64,000 nucleotides of DNA from Gracilariopsis chorda. Lineage: Eukaryota; Rhodophyta; Florideophyceae; Gracilariales; Gracilariaceae. Below the pieces are notes generated by a model, which was given only the letters and a program-made list of their open reading frames with translations, was not told the DNA's origin and did no database searches. Positions 55,791 to 64,000 of this stretch are shown here, piece after piece. The position numbers and the translations under genes were made by a program. Position 1 is the first letter of the stretch, and every line of letters starts with the position of its first letter. The stretch lies in contig NBIV01000059.1 in NCBI GenBank assembly GCA_003194525.1, forward strand, positions 186,001 to 250,000. Reading direction: 5' to 3'.

Positions 55791-58700
55791 CTCACCCTAG
55801 AAGAACTCGACTCTGAACCATTTCTGCATGGCTTTGGTGAAGAATGCCTAGATGCAAAACTCACCTGTTCTATTTGGCGCTCAACGGGCAGGACGAGCAT
55901 GGCGTAGATTTTTCCATTCCTTTCTATGTTATGAATGAACTTGGACCTACTCTTATCGGTAATGATGTACTCTCTCCATCGAGCCTCCTCGGCGCATCAA
56001 ATGAAATTTGAGTCCCGGAAGAAGTAGTCAAAAACCCGTCTATTAGGATTCTGCTTCGCACCTACCACACTGGTTCGAACCTCAGCAAATGCACTCATCT
56101 TCTACTCGTTCCGTCATCTAGTGCAGCCATGAAAACCTTTCTCGCCAACCATCGGAGGAGAACACAAACAAGACGCCCATCGAAAGCGAAGAGCGTTTTG
56201 AAAAAAGGGTTCATCTATACACTCATCTGCGTGCGAAGGATATGAAAAAGATCTTTCAACGTGCTGGTGTTCTAACGAAGACGCTTGAAGTCCTTCTCGA
56301 AAATTCCTTCGAGTCCTGCACCGCATGTGCCAGCACAGGTCGACCCCTCGCTTCTCGAAAAGTCTCCCTCGCCCGTCTTCTTAAGAAGTTCAATGAACAC
56401 GTTCAAGTGGACTTCATGTTCGTCGCCGAACTAGGAAACCTCCCGATCCTCCATGTTAGAGATGCAGCCACTGGCTTCTTTATGGGATGACTCTCGTTCT
56501 CAACGAACATGAAAGAAGCAGCTCAAAACTTCGTAGTCCATTGAATAATCATTCATGGACCCCCCTGCGAACTTTCTTGTGATCATGAGTTTGACTGTGA
56601 AGGGTTTCGAACGCTTTGTGCTTCTCAAAGCATTGGCTTCGCCCCAAGACCAGCGCGGGGCCATAAAAAACTTGCCGTCATCGAGTCCTCAAACGAAGCG
56701 ATAAGATATCTTGTCCAACGCGTGGTCAAGGACAGGCAGTACACCGCATCTAACTGGCGGCAAACTCCGTCCGACCAAGAGTTTTTGGCAAAAGCAGTGT
56801 TTCTCAAGAACATCGTACTAGGTTCAAAGTTCCTTTCTAGCTTTGAACTTGCTCGTAGTTGCAAAACTTCTCTCTCCAGACTCCCGAAGACAACCATCAG
56901 CAGAGAAGTCATTGCAGCATATCATGAACAAGCCGCCCGTCATGCCTTGCACCTATTCGTGAGAATAAAGAAATTGAAGTATCTCGACCGTACTCTACTC
57001 AAACCTCGGACTCCTGTCTACTATTTCAAGAACGGAGTTAAGAGAGGACAGTGGCACCCTGGTTTCATCAAGGGGGTATTCAAGCACTATGAAATAGTGT
57101 CCAGCACTGAAGACATTCAAGGATATTCGTACACCATCGCATTCGAAGATCTTCGACTCCGACCTCGCAACAAGTTGTTATTGGACGTTGAGAAACTGCA
57201 GCTCGGTCGGACTAATGAGACCGAAAAGGAACCGCAGCCGATCGGTGACTCCCTCGAGGAACTTCACCTACACTTGAACGAGAACCAACAATAAAACCCT
57301 CTCGTAAGCATAATCGAAGAACCTCCAGCCTTAGGAGACGACTTCGATCCGGATTATACCTTCTATGATTGGGATCGCCACCCTTTAAGCTATGAATACC
57401 TTTCCAAGAGCAAGGTAATCCACCTACTCGACATTTCGTCGAAAGACATATGACAGTTCAAATCGACTTTCCACAAGGTTCCCCGTCATAAGTCGCTCAA
57501 ATCCAGCAAGCGAGTCATTCTGAAGGACCTCTACATCCTTCTAAGAAATGAACCACTCTCCGAGCATGAGCTTCAAAGGGCCCCAAGGTGACTATTGAAG
57601 GAAGCAATTGAAAAGGAGAAGCTCGGCTACCTTGAATGAAAGGCGTATGAACCCATTTCCATCAGATCCTTGGCGAGGGATGCAAACCAGATATCGTCCC
57701 ACCATTTCTTTGTGATCAAACACGATGGAAAGAGTAATACCCTTAAGCTCAATTGCCGTCTCCTTCCGCACGGAAACAAAGAACGCGACAAGAATGAACT
57801 CCGATCAGATTCTTTGACCGCACAGTTTCCTACGATTCGCTTGCTGCTTTCCATCGCATCACTCTTCTATCTTCCGCTCGCCTCCCTCGAAGTTAAATCG
57901 GCGTATCTACAAGCATGTCAGTTCAAACGTGAGATATACATGCGCCCGCCTCGAGGATGGCCAACTTACGTAGATGAGGTATGGAAGCTCTTGGCACCAG
58001 CCTATGGCCTCTTCGACTCCGGGAGACTATGGCAGCTCTGAGTGGAAGAATGGCTTCTAGACTATGGGTTCATATGCGTCCCTGGTGTACCGCAGCTATC
58101 CATACTCTGGAAATCGGTTGGTTCTCGCAATAACAAAGGTCGTTGACGATATCATATTCGTGAGAACCTTGCCAACGCTCCACCAGTTCGAGCGAGACCT
58201 ATCTGAGAAGTTCGATGTCGGAAGGTTTAACAACGGCACGAATATAGTTTTCAATCGCCTGTTCATCAAGCAGCTCCCCAACGTCGATATACACCTTAGT
58301 ATGGAAGAGTTCATGTCCTCCATCAAGCCAATCCATGTTGCGCAAGCCCAAAAGAAACAGAACGAAGAAGACACTACCGTTGCCGAACTTCGTCAATTCC
58401 AGAGCCTAACGGAAAAGCTGAACTTCCTAGGCCATGGTATCCTTCCCCAAACATGGCTCGTCGCAAGCAAACTTCAGCAGAACGTATCACGCTTCAAGGT
58501 CTCGCACATTCGCCAACTCAATCAGGCGTTGGTCCACATCCGATTGCTCGTTCCGCGACTACTATTCAAGTCCCCGAGCCGTCTGATGTCACCCTTAGCC
58601 TTCCCGATACAAGTACTGGCTTTTAGCGATGCCACCTCAGGAACCACTTCGTATGGGCAAACTGGATTTCTGTTTGCATATACTTTAAGGAAGGTAGCGA

Positions 58701-59212
58701 TATTTTCTGCCACTTCATCGATTGGCAGAGCTCAAAGCAGAGTAGAGTTTCGTTCTCATCAGCCAGAGCTGAAATTTTCGCTGCGGCACATATTGCTGAT
58801 CGATCTTTCCACCTTGCAGAAACATTGTCCCCTTCACCACAAGCTCCACCCATACCGGCAGGGCATGACTGCAACTTCTTGTCAACTCGTATGAACTCTA
58901 TAGCACCATCTCTACGTTGCACGTACAGAAATACTTTCGTTTACGCCCCACCGTCGCGCGATTACGGGACTCCTTTGACTCCAACGAGATACATCACCTC
59001 GAATGGATACCAGGCCCCAGACATCCCGCCGGCGCATTGAAAAAGATCAACCTCACGGATTTAAGAGGCTCCACGAAATTTTGTTGAAATGCACAATTCC
59101 AGACAGTATCTTACTTTCTATTCGCTCGCGTTAGCAGCTTGTCATGTTCTAAACTTTCTTCACTTCTTGCGTGCACCTCTTTGAGCTTTTCTCGTATTCG
59201 AACTTTTCTGAG

Positions 59213-60391
59213 TTATATGAGACAACTTGACTTCACCTGCCTCACCTCAAGAGTTCGTTTAAATTGACCTTCTGTACCAACGAAAAACTTCAGGGAAACA
59301 TCGCACAATTGCAGTGGATACTGCTCAATGGTGTCGAATATTTGTCGTCCTTTTGCGTCGACACAAACAACGTGGTCGACATTTTTTTCCTCTAATCCGA
59401 ACAAGGAACACCCCCGAATGCTGCGCTAAAATCCACTTCACTTTCGTTTCACACTTCCAAACATCAATGTTGACACGATTTAACACAACCCGTTTCGCTT
59501 CAAGGTTGGCCCATTTTGCTGCGTCGCTAAAAGACAACACGACAGGAAGATCTTGTTTGAGAAGAGTATCTTCGGCATATTCTTCGTCGATGACAAGTGC
59601 AATGCCATTCGCTAATGGCGCTTGTAGACAGACATCGCTCGATTAGCAAACCAGAACCCTTTCCTCGTCCAACTCATATCTTTTTGCGCCCTCGTGGATT
59701 GTTCGGGCACTTGGACTGGAAACACGGACTGTTACGAGTGGATGCTAGACGCAATAACTATCCAACGCATCCAGTACATTTGGGTCGTCACGTGGACTGA
59801 TAACGTGCTAATCTGTAAGCGCATCATAATCATAGTCGCATCGGAGGCTTTTGAGATACACGCCTTGAGTTCGAAGGGCATTCATGAAACCCGGATCTCC
59901 CAAAGTGTGCAGTTGGATCATGTGCCAGCCTTATTCTGGCTCATCATGATTGCGTGCGTAATATTAGTTGCCACTTATGCGGCGGACGCCGTTTTCCCCT
60001 CGTTATACATTGTCATGAGCGACAAACATGACAGCGTCGACACCCCACTCTTCACCAGTGTCATGGCTATAATACAGGACTAAGCGCATAGGGCACTGAT
60101 GCTGAAGAAGCCTTATGGTGCGCGAACTGCACCACTTTGTAATGGGCACACCAGCGAAAATCATCATCTCGTCGTGACGGAGAATGTCCACTTATTCTCG
60201 TCAAGGTTCTCACTACTGACCTCGCACCTGCACTGTTCTTCGTTTTCCTTTGCGAACTTTCGAAGCCTGTAGTCAACGATGAAACTATAGCTCGCACCAG
60301 TGGCGATATTGACGCTTATATCCACTCGTTGCTTTGGTATCTTCTTGCGTTTGCAGTGGTACAACCAGCAGCTGCCCACAGCGCCACTCAC
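59213..60391 (-). other. Antisense frames between copia pol and 3' LTR
   Basis: Minus-strand frames at 60164-60391, 60003-60191, 59325-59540 and 59213-59404 have protein-like composition. The last contains KNVDHVVCVDAKGRQIFD, a His...Asp arrangement of the kind seen in some cysteine-protease-like folds; I do not assign it to a family. It sits where gypsy elements here carry their antisense gene but shows no similarity to it. Either an extra gene of the copia element or a captured host gene; broken or spliced. Confidence 0.4.
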
Positions 60392-60793
60392 TCGAACATC
60401 ATACTAACTCTTTCTTCTTTCGGTCTTTCCTCGGCTCCGTCGTTCCTGTTCTTCTCAGCTCTTCTCAACTTCGGATTCCAATCTTCGTACCACTCGTCTC
60501 ACTCATGGTCGCATGCACTGCATGTCTTTGGCTTCGGAAACCCTCCCAATTCAATGGACTGGTGGCCTTTTCATCAGCCAGCAACACCGTGCAGCCGAAC
60601 ACACAACGTCCCCGTTGAGCCGTTGTCACACTTTCATAACACCGGCGGCGCCGCTGCGCCATCCCCACAGACATCCACCCTTTACAGCGCTGTTCTCTTC
60701 TGCACTGACTCCCACAACTTGAAGTTCACGTCGCGCGTACAACGCTACCAACTTGTCGTCTTCTCAGCTCCCATACGACGAGAGGGGGGGGGA

Positions 60794-61064
60794 TGTGGCC
60801 AATTCTAGGCCGTCGAGGCCTTTAGTGAACCTTGTGCGCTGCTTGCGACGACTTCAACGGCAGCTGCGCACCCCAATACCAATAAAAGAGGGCCAAACCC
60901 AGTCCGCCGGCTCTGTTGGGACGGAGACGCAAGAGAGACTGCGCTTTTTTCTGTTCCCGCTCCCCATCTGTTCCTTCGCTTTGTCTCCAAGTGCTGCTTG
61001 TATGTTGAATCCCGCCTCAAACATATCATCATTCAATCGAAGTCGTCTCCAAAGAAGTAATACA
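60794..61064 (+). repeat. 3' LTR of the copia element
   Basis: Directly after the G-rich purine tract, the sequence starts TGTGGCCAA and ends GTAATACA (271 bp), with AATAAA near 60882. No second copy is in the window, so the right end is inferred from the TG...CA rule. Confidence 0.55.
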
Positions 61065-61879
61065 TTTTGATGTGAAAAAGACAAAGAGGAGTCACAGGTA
61101 AGTCAAACGTTTCTCAGGCACGTTGTCCACATGAACAAAGCGGTTAAAAACAATTCTAACACATAAAAATTTCATAATATAATTCCAAAAAGATTCTGAA
61201 GAATATGAATAGAATACGCTGAGGATAGAATATTCTCTTCGCTAACTGACGGTCTTGCTTTTCGAAAATTTAGGATATGATTTCATGCTTCTTGCCGGTA
61301 GTCATGTAATTAGGAGGTAAAGGGTTATCCTTACCCCTTGATGCTTTTCAACTCCCTGAAAATGGTTTGAATCATCCAAAAATGTAAACTAGACTTCAAC
61401 CTTCTCCCATCTAACGCCGGAAAGTGCGAATATAATGCGGCTCTGAAGTAAACTGTCAATTCGGCATTGCTAAGTTTCCAAGGGTATCTGTTTGCTCGAC
61501 AAACCTATCGTGTTGCAGCAGGCGAAGGTTTTTGGAGGGGATCAGGAAAGCAGGAGCTTGAGTAGTACCGTCTTATACAGTAACCTTGTAATCCTGGTAG
61601 CCTTCCCTTTGTAGACTTGCAAGATGTTTGAAGTTAAAAGGATTTGTCATTTATGAAGATGGATAAGTCTTTTTTTTTTTTTTTTGAAAGAGTTTTTATT
61701 TATTGCTATTGTTGGTACCGTCGTTCTTCGCCGTTTAATGCATGGCCTCGAGCTGAAGAAGGTGGATGAGGAAATGATACTGTGAAGTGCTGCTTTCGAA
61801 GTCTACGTTTCCCTGGGTTATGGCCGATAGGCGTATTCGCTCTATCTTCAAGTGCTGATTCATATCCTCTGTGTATTCG
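61065..61879. other. Intergenic, upstream of SEC12
   Basis: AT-rich, no gene recognised. It contains a run of about 18 T residues near 61670-61685 and should hold the SEC12 promoter. Confidence 0.5.
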
Positions 61880-63715
61880 ATGGAACCAATCAATCGCGTT
61901 TCATTCACGTTTCCAATCTACGCGCTCGATGGTCTCCCAGGCAATCGGGTGGCTGTTGCCGGCGGTGGCGGTCAAATGAAAAGCGGTATACCGAACGCTT
62001 GTGTAAGTCAATTTGAAGTCCTATGGGCACTGTTTCAAACCTCTTCTCTGACGAAGCATACAATGTAGGAGGTGTTATCCTTCGATGAATCCAGTGCAGA
62101 ACTAATTTCAGTAGCTTCAACCGAGCTCTCGGATGCGGCTGTTGCTCTTGCGACTCATGGAAGTGTTATTCATATCGTTATGGGTCCAGGAGTGAAAGAC
62201 TACGTGTATAAGTCTGAAAAGATTGTGCCATCATCATCGTTTGAGCATGACTTGCAAGTTTCCACCACCCAGGAGCAAACTGCAGTCGCAGCTTCAGAAG
62301 ATGGTTCGACGCTTGTAGTGGCATCTGATAATGGCAACGTCGTAGTGCTTCGCTTGGAACGCTTCGAACCAGTTTTCAGTGGTCCTATTCATACAAACGG
62401 CATCACGGACCTATCTATCACGTCTGACGGCTCTCTGGTGGGCACGGCGGGAAGGGACAAGCTAGCGCAGATATGGAAAAGCAAGGATGGGGAAGTCTTA
62501 CAGACACTGGACACAGTAATGCCCACTTCCATCCGCACTCACATCAGAGCGATTCGTTTCTGCTCAGCACAACCCGATGTGATCTTTACAGCGGAAAGCA
62601 ATCCCAAGCGAGGGGGATGGATTGCGGCATGGCGGAAATCAAGTACCTCCGAGATAGCGCGCTATTCACCAATTGCGAAGATCAAGGCCTCTTCTGATGC
62701 CCTGACAGCAATGTGTGTGAATAATGAAGGGTCACTACTAGCTAGCAGCTCTGCAGAAGGCCATGTGTCCTTGTTTGCTTGGGATGGACTTGCGTTTTCA
62801 AAGATATGGAGTACAGAAACACGAACTAACATTTTCAAAGCTTCGACGCCACCTCATGTCTTGCCGGTCACCGGAATGCACTTTACAAATTCTGGTAAGT
62901 ATATTCTTGCAGCCTCTGCTGACTATACTATTTCGATTTGGAAGACCAAACAATCGACGCGTTGGCGAAGATGTGCGAGTCTTTTGTTTTGGTTATTGAC
63001 CGTGCTGGTTCCTCTTTTTGCAATACTCTTGGCCGAAGATGAACACCTGAATGAGCTGATAAGAAATCGACGCGCTCAAATTGCTCCATACATGGAGCCA
63101 CATCTTTCCGAAGTTCAAGGAGTTGTCAGGCCATTTGTAAGAGAGCAACACAGATCTCTATATACCCATATCTCAAAACTTCGGAAGAAAGCACAGTTGT
63201 ACCTGAGAGATGCATCAAGGCGAATACCAGCTATGCTAATAAGTATGCCACGGACGCTTCAAAGACAGATTTTTGCGGGTTCAAATGAAATAGGCGAAGC
63301 AGCCAACACCGTGCCTCAGGAGTTAAGCGATGATTTCCCTAAGGCAATACTCTCATCAAGTGAGGCCATTGCTGAAGGATCTGAACAAGAGCAGTTAACT
63401 GTATCACATGTGGCGACTACCTCGAACGATGATGGTTTTGGACAAGCATCCGCAGAAGCGGTTGTGAGGGATGCCTCTGTTGCAGTGTCCTCCTTGGATA
63501 AGGGCAGTCCCACAGAGTTTAGAAATGAAGCGTTGACCGCACCAACTGTGCAAAACAACAAAGAACAAGAAAAAGATGCTGGAGAAACATCCGTCGAACA
63601 GTTCGAACAACACCTTGAGGACTCGTCTGGAAACCCATTTAGAGTACCCCAGTCTACCGATGGTTTTCCAGATGTGAGTGTTTCTGTCGGCAAAAACAGT
63701 TCCAATGCTTCTTAA
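61880..63715 (+). CDS. SEC12: SEC12/PREB: Sar1 exchange factor, WD40 membrane protein
   Basis: The gene starts at ATG 61880 with exon 1 (61880-62002). A 66-nt intron follows (62003-62068, GTAAGT...TGTAG, phase 0), then exon 2 from 62069. The spliced protein has the Sec12 signature at its N-terminus: FPIYALDGLPGNRVAVAGGG followed by GIPN at residues 36-39, the loop that contacts Sar1. WD40-type repeats fill residues 60-340 (for example SLVGTAGRDKLAQIWKS and YILAASADYTISIWK). One membrane span lies at about residues 343-363, followed by an acidic, Ser/Glu-rich lumenal tail. Sec12 activates the Sar1 GTPase on the ER to start COPII coat assembly. A stop at 63713-63715 would give 589 aa, but a second intron may extend the protein (see 63674-64000). 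No damage is seen. Confidence 0.9.
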
Positions 63716-64000
63716 CAGAAGCAGCCATGCATAGAACCGGTGGAGTATCACGCGACTGAAAGAACGTCAGTATCACAATATGGAAACCCGCTTTCTCGAA
63801 CCAGAAGCGCAACAGTATGTAAATTGAAAGCGCAGGAGCAGCTTCCACGAACATTGCGCGGAGTATACAGAGAGATAACAAAGGTTGCCCTCGTTGCGAG
63901 TCGAGGAAGTTCCCAAGAACTCCGGCTCTGTACGTTCAGGAACCGGCCAATTAACTATCATCACACACCAGGGAGTTTGCGAATCCTTTGCGGCCTCTGT
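63674..64000 (+). other. Possible second SEC12 intron and extended lumenal tail
   Basis: Just before the apparent stop there is a canonical donor GTGAGT at 63674 and an acceptor CTTAACAG ending at 63718, which would remove 45 nt including the stop. The frame then stays open for about 94 codons to the window end (LKAQEQLPRTLRGVYREITK in the middle). If spliced, the lumenal domain continues beyond the window; if not, the protein ends at 63715. Confidence 0.4.

Larger units (their letters stand above)
55790..61064 (+). mobile_element. Ty1/copia element, 5'-truncated
   Basis: The element begins inside the protease region (GPTLIGNDVLS near 55940), continues with an integrase zinc-binding and core region (about 56170-56600) and integrase C-terminal part (to about 57300). 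Reverse transcriptase follows (about 57600-58400, with LEVKSAYLQACQ near 57890 and VVDDIIFV near 58140), then RNase H (about 58600-59040, ending in the copia-type EWIPGP box). Integrase before reverse transcriptase is the mark of Ty1/copia. After pol there is an antisense frame (about 59213-60391), a purine tract (60781-60793) and a 271-bp 3' LTR. It is broken, with ten or more breaks, and lacks its gag and 5' LTR. Age cannot be read without the second LTR. Confidence 0.8.

Noticed and set aside
60329-60808. 159-codon plus-strand frame before the copia 3' LTR
   Set aside because: It runs through the purine tract into the LTR and has low-complexity composition. The minus strand reads better as protein over part of it.
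1-64000. CRISPR arrays, tRNA or rRNA genes, bacterial operons
   Set aside because: No regularly spaced direct repeats, no cloverleaf or rRNA signature, and the gene content is eukaryotic.
1-64000. Naming the species as Chondrus crispus
   Set aside because: Intron-poor genes, gypsy-rich islands and the chondroitin-type enzyme fit, but I cannot match sequence to a reference. Left as a guess at group level only.

Overview
This window is nuclear DNA from a eukaryote with compact, intron-poor genes set among nested transposable elements. The nucleoporin (1381 codons) and the glycosyltransferase (488 codons) each read as one exon, and the SEC12-type gene has only one or two very short introns. The repeats are chromodomain-bearing Ty3/gypsy elements, a Ty1/copia relic and a hAT DNA transposon. 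There are no bacterial operons, tRNAs or CRISPR arrays. Intron-poor genes, a chondroitin-type GalNAc-transferase and abundant LTR elements fit a multicellular red alga (a florideophyte such as Chondrus). That assignment is inference from style, not a sequence match.

Layout, left to right. 1-2453 is the 3' end of a decayed gypsy element (here called D) with its LTR. 2454-5600 is AT-rich and poor in recognisable genes, with one orphan 258-codon frame at 3880-4656. 5628-5855 (minus) is the probable last exon of a small basic protein with a C-terminal membrane anchor. About 6102-8950 (minus) is a dead hAT transposase split by a solo LTR of family B (6826-7350). 10104-11570 (minus) is a chondroitin GalNAc-transferase-like enzyme and 11908-16053 (minus) is NUP155. 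17705-40087 is an old gypsy element B whose 5' LTR was hit by a young gypsy element A (17963-29182). 40088-41885 holds unassigned single-copy sequence. 41886 to about 55790 is an old gypsy element C, itself carrying two inverted solo LTRs of family A and other inserts. About 55790-61064 is a 5'-truncated copia element ending in a short LTR. 61880 to the window end is SEC12/PREB.

The host genes are housekeeping and wall/secretory functions: nuclear pore scaffold, ER-exit GTP exchange on Sar1, and Golgi glycan polymerisation. They sit as islands between repeat blocks.

The repeat block holds the most unusual biology. All four gypsy elements carry, between the pol/chromodomain region and the 3' LTR, a long gene on the antisense strand whose protein sequence is conserved between elements. 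The copia relic appears to carry a different antisense frame in the same place. Element A is also packed, in coding and non-coding parts alike, with short perfect hairpins at several times the density chance predicts. Three LTR hairpins keep their pairing while their sequence changes between copies. Direct target-site duplications support each nesting step.
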